64,000 bases of DNA, from positions 62,001 through 126,000 of the forward strand of contig NZ_BQUV01000011.1 in the NCBI RefSeq assembly GCF_022835695.1. Reading direction: 5' to 3'. This DNA comes from Bradyrhizobium sp. Ce-3 (GTDB taxonomy: Bacteria; Pseudomonadota; Alphaproteobacteria; Rhizobiales; Xanthobacteraceae). The position numbers were made by a program, and so were the translations under genes. Under the pieces are notes generated by a model that had not been told where the DNA came from, searched no databases, and was given only the letters and a program-made list of their open reading frames with translations. Numbering within the stretch: the first letter of the stretch is position 1; each line of letters begins with the position of its first letter. Below, piece after piece: positions 55,607 to 63,977 of the stretch.

Positions 55607-55732
55607 TGCCCGGATATGTAGCATTTCTGCGCCCGTTCCCATAGCCCGGCCCGGTCATGCCCGGTCGTCCGCTGCCTTGCAGCCATGTCCGCGGTGCGGG
55701 GCAGCCTCCCGTTAACCCGGCATGCAGAAATC

Positions 55733-55763
55733 ATAAGCAAGCTTATTATATGCCAAGCTTATG
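55733..55763. promoter_or_regulatory. likely operator of the MarR-EmrAB operon
   Basis: A perfect palindrome ATAAGC-AA-GCTTAT (55733-55746) is followed by a second CAAGCTTATGG (55753-55763), repeating the half site AAGCTTAT 14 bases downstream. They lie in an AT-rich island directly before the MarR gene. Self-binding by the MarR product is the natural reading. Confidence 0.55.
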
Positions 55764-55775
55764 GAGGCAGCATCG

Positions 55776-56255
55776 ATGCGCGGTTCCGTGGATACGGAGT
55801 TCATGTTTACGCTGGGCGAATTGTTCCGGCTGATCCGCGTCTATGCCGACAAGGAGGCCGCGCGCTACGGCATCACCCGGGCGCAATGGGCGGTGCTGTC
55901 GAAAGTCGAACGCCAGGAAGGGCTGAAGCAGACCGAGCTCGCCGAGCTGCTCGAGATGCAGCCGATCACGCTGACGCGGATGATCGACAAGCTCTGCGAC
56001 AATGGCTGGATCGAGCGCCGCAGCGACGACAATGACCGCCGCGTCAACCGCCTCTATCTGAAGAAGGCCGCGCGCCCGCTGCTCGGCAAGCTGGCCGGCC
56101 TGCGCTCCGAACTCACCGCGACCGCGCTCGAGGGCATCAGCCCGGCTGACGCGCATCGCCTGCTCACCCAATTGGAATCGATCAAGGAAAACGTTCGCAA
56201 TGCCATCCAAAGCCCAGCCGGCGAGCCCTCCCGAAAGGAACAACGCTATGGCTGA
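55776..56255 (+). CDS. MarR-family regulator of the emrAB operon
   Basis: 159 residues from the ATG at 55776, which has GGAGG 8 bases upstream; an ATG at 55761 is also in frame. Winged-helix motifs YGITRAQWAVLSKVERQEG, LKQTELAELLEMQPITLTRM and RSDDNDRRVNRLYLK are clear. It is likely a repressor of the following efflux genes. Its stop overlaps the emrA start by 8 bases. Confidence 0.93.
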   Translation: MRGSVDTEFMFTLGELFRLIRVYADKEAARYGITRAQWAVLSKVERQEGLKQTELAELLEMQPITLTRMIDKLCDNGWIERRSDDNDRRVNRLYLKKAARPLLGKLAGLRSELTATALEGISPADAHRLLTQLESIKENVRNAIQSPAGEPSRKEQRYG

Positions 56256-57414
56256 ACCCGTCCTCAAGCTGGCGCCAGAGCTAAAGAGCGAGCCAGCGCC
56301 GGCGGGCAAGGCCAGCCGCGCGCCGCGCCGTCGGCTGATGGCCGGCCTGCGGCGCTATCGCCGCCTGCTGCTGCTGGTGGTGCTGCCGACCATCGCTGCG
56401 ATCGGCGGCATCGTGTTCTATCTCAACGGCGGCCGCTATGTCGGCACCGACGACGCCTATGTCGGCGCCCAGAAGGTGCTGATCACGCCCGAGATCTCCG
56501 GCAAGATCGACAAGATCGTCGTCAAGGAGGGCCAGCACGTCAGGAAGGGCGACGAGCTGTTCGAGATCGATCCGGTGCCGTTCCGCCTCGCGGTCGCGCA
56601 GGCCAAGGCCGCGCTCGACCAGACCAAGACCACCTATGACACGCTGGTCGACAACATCAAGATCAACACCAGGATGCTGGACTTCGCCCAGCAGAGCATC
56701 GAATTGAAGAAGCGCGACGTCGAGCGCAAGTCGACGCTCGCAAAGCAGAATTTCGGCTCGCAGCTCGACCTCGACAATGCGGCCAACGCGCAGGTGACCG
56801 CCGAGAGCCTGGCACAGTACATCAAGCAGCAGATCTCGAAGGACAAGACCCAGTTGCTCGGCGACGTCGACCTGCCGATCGAGCAATTCCCGCCCTATGC
56901 CCAGGCCAAGGCCAAGCTCGACGATGCCCAGCGCAATCTCGATCACACCGTGCTGCGCGCGCCGATGGACGGCGTGGCGACCCAGGTCGACCAGATCCAG
57001 CTCGGCCGCTTCGTCACCGCCGGCGCGCCGGTGTTCTCGGTGATCGACGTCGACCATCCCTGGGTCGACGCCAATCCGAAGGAAAGCGACTTCACCTATG
57101 TCGCGGTCGGCCAGCCGGTCGAGCTCGATGTCGACGCGTTCCCGAACCATCGGTTCAAGGGCAAGATCGGCTCGCTGTCGCCGGGCACCGGCGCGCAATT
57201 CGCGATCCTGCCGCCGCAGAACGCCACCGGCAATTTCGTCAAGGTGGTGCAGCGCGTGCCGGTGCGGATCTACTTCGACGAGAACGATCCGTTCGTGAAG
57301 AAGCTGAAGGCCGGCATGAGCGTCTACGCGACGATCGACACCAACCACCGCCGCAGCCTGGCCAGTCTGCTCGGGCTGTCGTCGGCCTCGGCGCATCCGG
57401 ATCATCAGGACTAA
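56248..57414 (+). CDS. emrA: HlyD-family membrane-fusion protein, EmrA type
   Basis: 388 residues from the ATG at 56248 (AAAGGAA upstream), overlapping the MarR stop. One N-terminal anchor helix (LLLLVVLPTIAAIGGIVFYL) is followed by lipoyl/coiled-coil parts: TDDAYVGAQKVLITPEISGK, GQHVRKGDELFEIDPVPF and APMDGVATQVDQIQLGRFV. It bridges the inner-membrane pump EmrB to an outer-membrane channel. The pump gene follows after 6 bases. Confidence 0.94.
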   Translation: MAEPVLKLAPELKSEPAPAGKASRAPRRRLMAGLRRYRRLLLLVVLPTIAAIGGIVFYLNGGRYVGTDDAYVGAQKVLITPEISGKIDKIVVKEGQHVRKGDELFEIDPVPFRLAVAQAKAALDQTKTTYDTLVDNIKINTRMLDFAQQSIELKKRDVERKSTLAKQNFGSQLDLDNAANAQVTAESLAQYIKQQISKDKTQLLGDVDLPIEQFPPYAQAKAKLDDAQRNLDHTVLRAPMDGVATQVDQIQLGRFVTAGAPVFSVIDVDHPWVDANPKESDFTYVAVGQPVELDVDAFPNHRFKGKIGSLSPGTGAQFAILPPQNATGNFVKVVQRVPVRIYFDENDPFVKKLKAGMSVYATIDTNHRRSLASLLGLSSASAHPDHQD

Positions 57415-57420
57415 GTCGCG

Positions 57421-58977
57421 ATGAATGCACCGTCACCATCCGCCGTGCCCGGCCTGCGCCGGAACATGGTGACGATTTGCGCGATGACCGCGACGATCAT
57501 GCAGGCGCTCGACACCACGATCGCCAACGTCGCACTGCCCTATATGCAGGGCTCGCTGTCGGCCTCGCAGGACCAGATCAACTGGGTGCTGACCTCCTAC
57601 ATCGTCGCGGCCGCGATCATGACCGCGCCCGTGGGCTGGATCGCCAACCGCTACGGCCGCAAGCGCATCTTCATCATCTGCTCGGCCGGCTTCACCCTCG
57701 CCTCGGTGCTGTGCGGCCTGGCGCAGGACATCAACCAGATGGTGCTGTTCCGACTGCTGCAGGGCGTGTTCGGCGCGGCGCTGGTGCCGCTGTCGCAGGC
57801 GGTGATGCTCGACTCCTACGCGCTGCATGAGCGCGCCAAGGCGATGTCGATCTGGGGCATGGGCGTGATGATGGGCCCGATCATGGGACCCTCGCTCGGC
57901 GCCTGGCTGACCGAGACCTATTCCTGGCACTGGGTGTTCTTCGTCAATTTGCCGTTCGGCGCCATCACCGTGCTCGGCCTTGCGGTGTTCATGGACGAAA
58001 CCAAGCAGGATCACGAGCTGCGCTTCGACTGGTTCGGCTTCGGCGCGCTCGCGGTCGCGATCGGCTCGCTGCAGCTCGCGCTCGACCGCGGCGAACAGCT
58101 CGGCTGGCTGGAATCCAACGAAATCATGATCGAGTTCATCATCGCTGCGGTCGGCACCTACTTCTTCTTTGCCCATTCGCTGACGACGGACCGACCATTC
58201 ATCCAGTTCGCGATCTTCAAGGACAGGAACTTCCTCGGCGGCGTGGTGTTCATGACGGTGATGGGCCTCGTGCTGTACTCGACCATGGCGCTGTCATCGC
58301 CCTATCTGCAGAACGTGGTCGGCTATCCGATCATTACCGCGGGCCTGTTGCTGGCAACCCGGGGCGCCGGCACCTTCGTCGCGATGATGCTGGTCGGCCG
58401 CCTGATGCGCTATATCGAGGCGCGCACGCTGATCGTCTCCGGACTGGCACTGACCGCGGCCTCGCTGTTCCAGATGACCGGCTGGACCGACATGACGCAG
58501 GCGAGCGAGATCATCGTCGTCAGCGTGATCCAGGGCTTTGGCTTCGGCCTCGTGTTCGTGCCGCTGTCGACGGTGGCGTTCCTGACGCTGCCGGGCCATC
58601 TGCGCACCGACGGCACCTCGATGCTGACGCTGTTCCGCAACGTCGCCAGTTCGGTCGGCATCTCGATCGTGATCGCGCAGCTCACCGAAGGCGGGCGGCG
58701 GATCTACGCCAAGCTGTCGGAGCAGATCAACCCGTTCAACCATGCGCTGCAGATGCCCGACGTGTCCGGCATGATCAACCTCAACACCGATGCCGGCCGC
58801 GCGATGGCCGACAGGATGGTGGCGGCGCAGTCGCAGATCATCGCGTTCTCGCACGACTACCAGCTGGTGATGCTGTTCATCCTGGTCTCGATCCCGCTCG
58901 CGCTGATGATCGGCTCGACCAAGGCCACGCTGCGCTCGCAGTCGGCGGCGCCGGATCATGCCGCGGTGATGGAGTAG
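57421..58977 (+). CDS. emrB: DHA2-family multidrug efflux permease, EmrB type
   Basis: 518 residues with about fourteen helices. DHA2 motifs include TIMQALDTTIANVALPYMQG, SYIVAAAIMTAPVGWIANRY with GRKRIF, and GMGVMMGPIMGPSLGAWLTE. It is a proton-driven exporter of hydrophobic toxic compounds. Together with EmrA and the MarR regulator it forms a standard inducible efflux operon. No outer-membrane TolC gene is in the window. Confidence 0.95.
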   Translation: MNAPSPSAVPGLRRNMVTICAMTATIMQALDTTIANVALPYMQGSLSASQDQINWVLTSYIVAAAIMTAPVGWIANRYGRKRIFIICSAGFTLASVLCGLAQDINQMVLFRLLQGVFGAALVPLSQAVMLDSYALHERAKAMSIWGMGVMMGPIMGPSLGAWLTETYSWHWVFFVNLPFGAITVLGLAVFMDETKQDHELRFDWFGFGALAVAIGSLQLALDRGEQLGWLESNEIMIEFIIAAVGTYFFFAHSLTTDRPFIQFAIFKDRNFLGGVVFMTVMGLVLYSTMALSSPYLQNVVGYPIITAGLLLATRGAGTFVAMMLVGRLMRYIEARTLIVSGLALTAASLFQMTGWTDMTQASEIIVVSVIQGFGFGLVFVPLSTVAFLTLPGHLRTDGTSMLTLFRNVASSVGISIVIAQLTEGGRRIYAKLSEQINPFNHALQMPDVSGMINLNTDAGRAMADRMVAAQSQIIAFSHDYQLVMLFILVSIPLALMIGSTKATLRSQSAAPDHAAVME

Positions 58978-58986
58978 GTTTCCTTT

Positions 58987-59030
58987 CGTCATTCCGGGGC
59001 TCGCGCCGAGAGGCGCGCCCCGGAATGACG
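58987..59030. repeat. intergenic palindrome, family A (single hairpin)
   Basis: CGTCATTCCGGGGC at the left and GCCCCGGAATGACG at the right, with a short centre of GAGAGGC. It follows emrB by 9 bases and could end the efflux operon. Confidence 0.8.
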
Positions 59031-59168
59031 AGGGAGAGAACTCCGCTCACCCCTCCGAAAGCGCAAGACGCCGCCGCCGCAATCGCGTTGACTTTCCGAC
59101 CTCGCCTCCCAATACTCCGCGAAAAATAAATGCCCGTCACACAACTGGCGGTTTCAGGGGAGGACGCG

Positions 59169-60479
59169 ATGCCGACTTCACGCAGGACGCTGCTGAAGAC
59201 TTCAGCGGCTGCCGCCGCTGCTTTCAGCTTCGATTGGACACGCGCGCAGGCGCAGGCCGAGACGGTCCGGATCGGTGTGATCTACGACCTGACCGGTCCG
59301 TTTGCCGCCGGCGGCTCGGTCGCCTCCTCGATCGGCACGCAGATCGCAATCGATCTCGTCAACGAGAAGGGCGGCGTCGGCGGCAAGTACAAGATCGCGC
59401 CGGTCAACGTCGATTCCCAGAGCAAGCCCGACGTGGCGATCAACGAGGCCAATCGGCTGATCGACCAGGAGAAGGTCGACATCCTCAACGGCGTGTTCGC
59501 AAGCTCGCACGCGGTGCCGCTCGCCGCCAAGGTCGAACAGCAGAAGCGCATCCTCTGGATCACGACTGCGGTCTCGACCGCCGTGTTCAAGGACAAGAAC
59601 CTGCGATACGTGTTCCGCGCGCAGATCCATTCCGACCAATACGGCCAGGCCTTCGGCGGCTTCCTCGCCGAGCACGCCAAGGCCAGGCTCGGCATGGAGC
59701 CGAAGGACGTCAAGGTCGCGCTGATCCATGAGGACGGCCCCTATGGCGTCGGCGTCGCCGCCGCGGACGAGACCTTCGCCAAGGAAGCCGGGCTGCAGGT
59801 CGTGCTCAAGGAGGGCTATTCGGCCTCCGCGCCCGACCTCTCGGTGCTGGTGACCAAGCTGAAACGCGCCAAGGCCGACATCATCTCGCACGCCGGCTAC
59901 AACCCCGACATCACGCTGTTCCTGCGCCAGGCGCGCGAGAGCGGGCTGAAGTTCAAGATGCTGTTCGGCGCCGGCGCCGGCTACAGCCAGCTCGACAAGC
60001 TGCGCACCACCTTCGGTGCCGACATCGACAATTTCTGCAACATCGATCCGGTTCCGGCGCAGCTGCTCGATCCCGCCAAGCTGGCGCCCGGGGTCGGCGA
60101 CCTCACCAAGGTGATGGTGGCGCGCTATCGCGAGAAGACCAGCGCCACCGAAGTGCCGCCGCACTGCTCGATGGGCTTCAACCAGACCTGGGTGCTGCTC
60201 AACAACGTGCTGCCGGTCGCCAAGGAGAAGTACGGCGGCTTCGATCCCGAGGCGATCCGCAAGGCGGCACTCGACGTCGACATCCCGCCGGGCGGCACCA
60301 TCCAGGGCTATGGCGTGAAATTCTATCCGCCGGATACGCCGATGTCCGGCCAGAACGAGCGCTCGACGCCGGTCGTGATGCAGAACGCCGGCGAGCGGAT
60401 CACCGTGGTATGGCCGACCAACATCCGGACGCAGGATCCGGTGTTTCCGCTGCCGAAGGGCTCGGTGTACGGGGCGTAG
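59169..60479 (+). CDS. orphan branched-chain-type ABC substrate-binding protein
   Basis: 436 residues from the ATG at 59169 with GGGGAGG 6 bases upstream. A twin-arginine signal (SRRTLLKTSAAAAA; Arg5-Arg6) leads to a type I binding fold: GVIYDLTGPFAAGGSVASSI, LNGVFASSHAVPLAAKVEQQ and ALIHEDGPYGVGVAAADETF. No permease or ATPase gene follows, so it depends on a distant transporter. The ligand is unknown. Confidence 0.92.
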   Translation: MPTSRRTLLKTSAAAAAAFSFDWTRAQAQAETVRIGVIYDLTGPFAAGGSVASSIGTQIAIDLVNEKGGVGGKYKIAPVNVDSQSKPDVAINEANRLIDQEKVDILNGVFASSHAVPLAAKVEQQKRILWITTAVSTAVFKDKNLRYVFRAQIHSDQYGQAFGGFLAEHAKARLGMEPKDVKVALIHEDGPYGVGVAAADETFAKEAGLQVVLKEGYSASAPDLSVLVTKLKRAKADIISHAGYNPDITLFLRQARESGLKFKMLFGAGAGYSQLDKLRTTFGADIDNFCNIDPVPAQLLDPAKLAPGVGDLTKVMVARYREKTSATEVPPHCSMGFNQTWVLLNNVLPVAKEKYGGFDPEAIRKAALDVDIPPGGTIQGYGVKFYPPDTPMSGQNERSTPVVMQNAGERITVVWPTNIRTQDPVFPLPKGSVYGA

Positions 60480-60510
60480 GTCGACGACGAAGTAATCGAG
60501 CCGCAGCGGC

Positions 60511-60745
60511 GGTGCACCTCTCCCACGCAACCGAGGTTCACCACGGTTGCGCACCATGAAGCTGCGCAAGTCGGGCAAGCCCGACTTGCGTGTGGGAGAG
60601 GTCGGATCGCATCGCAAGATGCGATCCGGGTGCGGGGTCTCTCTCCGCGAATTCTTCGAGCGATTGAGTTCGCGGAAGCAACCCCTCATCCGGCGCGCTC
60701 TGCGCGCCATTTTCTCCCACAAGGGGAGAAGGGAGAAGACGCAGG
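60511..60745. repeat. complex nested palindromic repeat, family G
   Basis: Outer arms ACCTCTCCCAC (60516-60526) and GTGGGAGAGGT (60592-60602); inside are stems CGCAACCG/CGGTTGCG and a perfect 12-base stem CGCAAGTCGGGC/GCCCGACTTGCG (60565-60590), then an 11-base stem at 60603-60628. The right part (CCCCTCATCCGGCGCGCTC, then TCTCCCACAAGGGGAGAAGG) is a known-looking dispersed element. It fills the gap between two convergent genes. Confidence 0.75.
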
Positions 60746-60750
60746 CCGGG

Positions 60751-61920
60751 CTAAAGCACCACCCGCCGCCCCTCGTCCGCGGCCCAATAGCCGGCGTAAT
60801 TCACTTTCGTCGTCTCATAGGCCAGCGCGAGATCGGCGAGCGGCTGCCGGCCGGTCGCGACGCACTCCATGAAATCCTGGATCTCCTGCAGATAGCCGCG
60901 GGTCCATTCCTCCTCGAGGCAGACATATTGCCAGCCGGTTTTACGATCGACCTTCTCGGTGATGTAGACCGAGGCGAGCTTCTCCTCGGAGGTCTGGTAG
61001 CTCGTCAGATGCGTGTTCGGCGTGATGTTGGCGAACAGCGAGCCGCCTGAGGTATAGGTCTCGATCAGGTTGCGTACGCCGCCCATGATCATGTCGCCGG
61101 AAAACACCGTGGCCTTGGTGCCGTCGGAGAAGGTCACGGTCAGCGTGCCCCAATCCTCGACATCGACCGGGTTGGCCTTGATGTAGGCGCGCTCCTCCGG
61201 CTTGAGGCCGGCCGTGACATTGCCGACGTCGCAGGTGACGCTCGCAACCGCAATCGTCTCCCCCCGCGCCCGGGCCTCGACCTGCTTGAGATAAAGCACC
61301 GCCGACAGCGGATGGCAGCCCATCCGGACCAGCGAGCCGCCGCCGGTCATCGCCCACTCGGCGGCATGCGCCGCATGCGAGCCGGAATGGCTCTCCTCGC
61401 CCTTCATGAACAGGATCTTGTCGCGCGTGGTGCGGATGATCTCCGCGGTCTTGGCCACCGCGGGCGCGTAGATCCAGTCCTCGGCATACATGAAGAGCTT
61501 TCCGGTTTTCGCAATCGCAGCGCGGGTCGTCTCCATCTCCTCCATCACGCGCTGGTACATCACGGCCTTCGGGACGTGCCTGCCGATCGGCGCCTTGTCG
61601 CCCTCGCGGCCGAAATAGCCGCTGAACGGCTTCTCGCAGATCACGTGCTTGCCGGCCTGCATGGCCTCGACGATCATCGCGGCATGCAGGTTCGGCGGCG
61701 TGCAGATGTCGATGACGTCGATATCAGCGTCGGCGACCAGCTCGACGAAGCTGCGATAGGCGTTCGGGATTCCATGCTTGCGCGCGAACTCGACCACATG
61801 ATCGCCGCGCGCCGCGACCGCCCGCACCTCGACATCGATGCCATAGACCCGCCGATAGGCATACATATGCAGCTCCGACACGAAGCCGCAGCCGGCCAGA
61901 CCGATCCTGATTTTTGTCAT
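60751..61920 (-). CDS. Gfo/Idh/MocA-family oxidoreductase
   Basis: 389 residues from the ATG at 61920. The NAD(P)-binding Rossmann motif GLAGCGFVSELHMYAYRRVY opens the protein and the conserved EKPF (in HVICEKPFSGYFG) follows. The C-terminal alpha/beta domain has HPLSAVLYLKQVEARARG. It oxidises or reduces a sugar or related alcohol; the substrate is unknown. It is the last gene of the minus-strand set at the window end, separated from the SnoaL gene by 100 bases. Confidence 0.92.
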   Translation of the reverse strand: MTKIRIGLAGCGFVSELHMYAYRRVYGIDVEVRAVAARGDHVVEFARKHGIPNAYRSFVELVADADIDVIDICTPPNLHAAMIVEAMQAGKHVICEKPFSGYFGREGDKAPIGRHVPKAVMYQRVMEEMETTRAAIAKTGKLFMYAEDWIYAPAVAKTAEIIRTTRDKILFMKGEESHSGSHAAHAAEWAMTGGGSLVRMGCHPLSAVLYLKQVEARARGETIAVASVTCDVGNVTAGLKPEERAYIKANPVDVEDWGTLTVTFSDGTKATVFSGDMIMGGVRNLIETYTSGGSLFANITPNTHLTSYQTSEEKLASVYITEKVDRKTGWQYVCLEEEWTRGYLQEIQDFMECVATGRQPLADLALAYETTKVNYAGYWAADEGRRVVL

Positions 61921-62020
61921 GAAGGATGCCTCTGAAGTCGCGGGGACAGGCACCCATCATAGCGGAGCGGTCCGGCCGGTCGATGCATCCGGCGGCAGAA
62001 AATCGTCTGCCGCCGCGGCA

Positions 62021-62554
62021 TCACTGCGTAAGCTTGGCGACGCCCATTTTGGAGAGCAGGGTCAGATTGTCCTCGATATGCCAGTTGTCGGTGACGTGGC
62101 CGCCTGTGACCTTGATCAAATCGGTGGCGATGAAATCGATTGCCTGGCCGCTGCCCTTGGTCGCACCGAAGCTGCCGCTGAAATGGCCGCGGAACTGCAT
62201 GTGCACGGTGACGTAATCGCCGGCCACGATCATCTTGACCACTTCGACCGAGAGGTCCGGCACTGCGGCACGGAAATTCTTCGAGGCGAAAGCCGGGCCT
62301 TGCGGTCCCTGCGGGCGGCCGGCCGGCAGGGTGTGATCGACGAAATTGTCCGCGATCGCACGCTTCAACACGGCCTCGTCGCCACTGTTCCAGAATTGGT
62401 AGAACGCCTTCGCGGCTGCGACCGTGGCATCGGACCCGGCCGCCGGGGCGGTGGTCGCGACGACGAGATCGTCGATCTTCACCTCGTCGGCGCTTGCCGG
62501 CGCCGCGAGCAACGCTGCCATGGCAAACGCTGTGGCGGCCAAAACATTACGCAT
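62021..62554 (-). CDS. exported SnoaL-like (polyketide-cyclase-type) protein
   Basis: 177 residues from the ATG at 62554. A signal peptide (MRNVLAATAFAMAALLAAPA, then SA) precedes a SnoaL-like domain: FYQFWNSGDEAVLKRAIADN, FRAAVPDLSVEVVKMIVAGD and VTVHMQFRGHFSG. It is a periplasmic or secreted NTF2-fold protein of unknown ligand. It overlaps the VOC gene end by 8 bases, so these two are coupled. Confidence 0.9.
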   Translation of the reverse strand: MRNVLAATAFAMAALLAAPASADEVKIDDLVVATTAPAAGSDATVAAAKAFYQFWNSGDEAVLKRAIADNFVDHTLPAGRPQGPQGPAFASKNFRAAVPDLSVEVVKMIVAGDYVTVHMQFRGHFSGSFGATKGSGQAIDFIATDLIKVTGGHVTDNWHIEDNLTLLSKMGVAKLTQ

Positions 62555-62936
62555 GGTCTTTGCTCCTCGTTGCGGCCTCGCGCTCGCGAAACACCAGTTC
62601 GAGCAGGATGCCTGTCGGTGTGCGGACGAACAACCGGCGCTCGCCGAGCTCCGGCAGGTCCATCGTGGAATAGGGAATGGCGAGCGTCTCGACCTTGTGG
62701 CGGTAGGCCTCATAGCCCTCGAGCCGGAAGCCGACATGATCGATGGTTTCGCCGCGCGGATCGTTGCGCGTGCCCTCGCCCGGGATCAGATGCACCACCG
62801 GCTCGCCGTCGGCATAGAGCCAATAGCCGGGGAAGGCGAAGCCGGGGCGATAGCCCGGCTTCACGTCGAGGAGATTTTCGAGGAAGGCGCGGGTGCCTTC
62901 CAGATCGCTGGTGCGCAGGGTGACGTGGTCGAGCAT
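62547..62936 (-). CDS. VOC-family protein (glyoxalase/dioxygenase fold)
   Basis: 129 residues. LDHVTLRTSDLEGTRAFLEN, then a metal-type His/Glu pattern in HLIPGEG and IDHVGFRLEGYEAYRHKVE, and a terminal LFVRTPTGILLELVFRERE, mark the vicinal-oxygen-chelate fold with likely metal ligands. It may be an isomerase or an antibiotic-resistance-like protein; the activity is unknown. It lies 15 bases after the deacetylase gene. Confidence 0.92.
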   Translation of the reverse strand: MLDHVTLRTSDLEGTRAFLENLLDVKPGYRPGFAFPGYWLYADGEPVVHLIPGEGTRNDPRGETIDHVGFRLEGYEAYRHKVETLAIPYSTMDLPELGERRLFVRTPTGILLELVFREREAATRSKDHA

Positions 62937-62951
62937 CGATGCCTCCCGCGA

Positions 62952-63977
62952 TCAGGCCGTCGGTCCGGGCAAGCCGGTCACGCTGGGCGAAGCGCGCTGG
63001 ATCACCGGCGTGTTGGCGCGATTGGCCAGCGCATAGCGGGCGATCTCGTCCTTGCGCGCGAACCAGACGTCGCCCTTGCTCTTGGCATAGGACAGGAAGC
63101 GATCGAGCACCCGGGCACGGCCGGCATGGCCGGAGATGCGGTCGTGCAGGCTGATCACCATCATTCGCCGCCGCTTCGCGCCTTCCTCGTAAAGCTGGTC
63201 GAATTCGTCCTTCAGCGCCTGCTCGTAGGCAGCCGGATTCCAGCCCTGGAACGGGAACGAGACGATGTCGTTCATGTGCATCGTGTAGGGCACGGTGACG
63301 AAATCCTTGCCGCGCACCGGCACGATGAACGGTTCGTCATGGCTCGGCTCGTCGATGTGATAGAGGAAGCCGAGATCCTGCAACGTCTCCAGGATGTGAA
63401 CCGAGTTGCGCATCCAGTACGCGTTCCAGCCGATCGGCGTCTGTCCCGTGATCTTCTGGATGGTCTCGACGCTGTCGGCGATGAAGCGCTTCTCCTGATC
63501 CTTCGGCAACTGGTACGAGTTGCTCCAGATCCGGCCATGCGCGGCGGCCTCATGGCCGCGACGCACGATCTCCCTGGCGATGTCGGGCGAGGTCTCGACC
63601 GCCTTGCCGATCATGAAGGACGACAGCTTGATGCCGTGCTTGTCCATCAGGTCGAGCAGGCGCGGGATTCCCTCGTAGTGGCCGTAGGCGAAGAACGCAT
63701 TGGTCGGCAGGTCAGGCACACCCTTCTCGATCGGATCAGGGATGACGCCGCCGGCACCGGAGATCGGCTGCCCGCCGCCTTCGAACATCAGGGACAGGCT
63801 GACCGCGAGGCGCGCGCCGTTGGGCCAGAAGCCGCCGGCGTTGGGTGAGGTCTGGGTCTCGGATGCGGCCTTCGCCGGCTGGGCCGCGGTGAGCCCGGCG
63901 GCAGCGAGGGCTCCGGCGGCTGTGACGGCCTGGAGGGTTTCGCGGCGGCTGAGGTGGGTGGAGGAAGACTGGGTCAT
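62952..63977 (-). CDS. polysaccharide deacetylase (NodB-homology/PuuE-like) protein
   Basis: 341 residues, complete; AAGGAG stands before the ATG at 63977. A twin-arginine signal (LSRRETLQAV; Arg11-Arg12) is followed by a NodB-like barrel: LAVSLSLMFEGGGQPI, HGIKLSSFMIGKAVETSPDI, GHEAAAHGRIWSNSYQL. The usual TFDDG first motif is replaced by a MFEGG-like strand, as in PuuE-type allantoinases, so an amide or N-acetyl substrate is possible. It heads the deacetylase-VOC-SnoaL gene set. Confidence 0.88.
   Translation of the reverse strand: MTQSSSTHLSRRETLQAVTAAGALAAAGLTAAQPAKAASETQTSPNAGGFWPNGARLAVSLSLMFEGGGQPISGAGGVIPDPIEKGVPDLPTNAFFAYGHYEGIPRLLDLMDKHGIKLSSFMIGKAVETSPDIAREIVRRGHEAAAHGRIWSNSYQLPKDQEKRFIADSVETIQKITGQTPIGWNAYWMRNSVHILETLQDLGFLYHIDEPSHDEPFIVPVRGKDFVTVPYTMHMNDIVSFPFQGWNPAAYEQALKDEFDQLYEEGAKRRRMMVISLHDRISGHAGRARVLDRFLSYAKSKGDVWFARKDEIARYALANRANTPVIQRASPSVTGLPGPTA

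Noticed and set aside
54476-55621. 381-residue plus-strand frame
   Set aside because: Runs through the family E inverted repeat and the reverse of the Zur-type gene.
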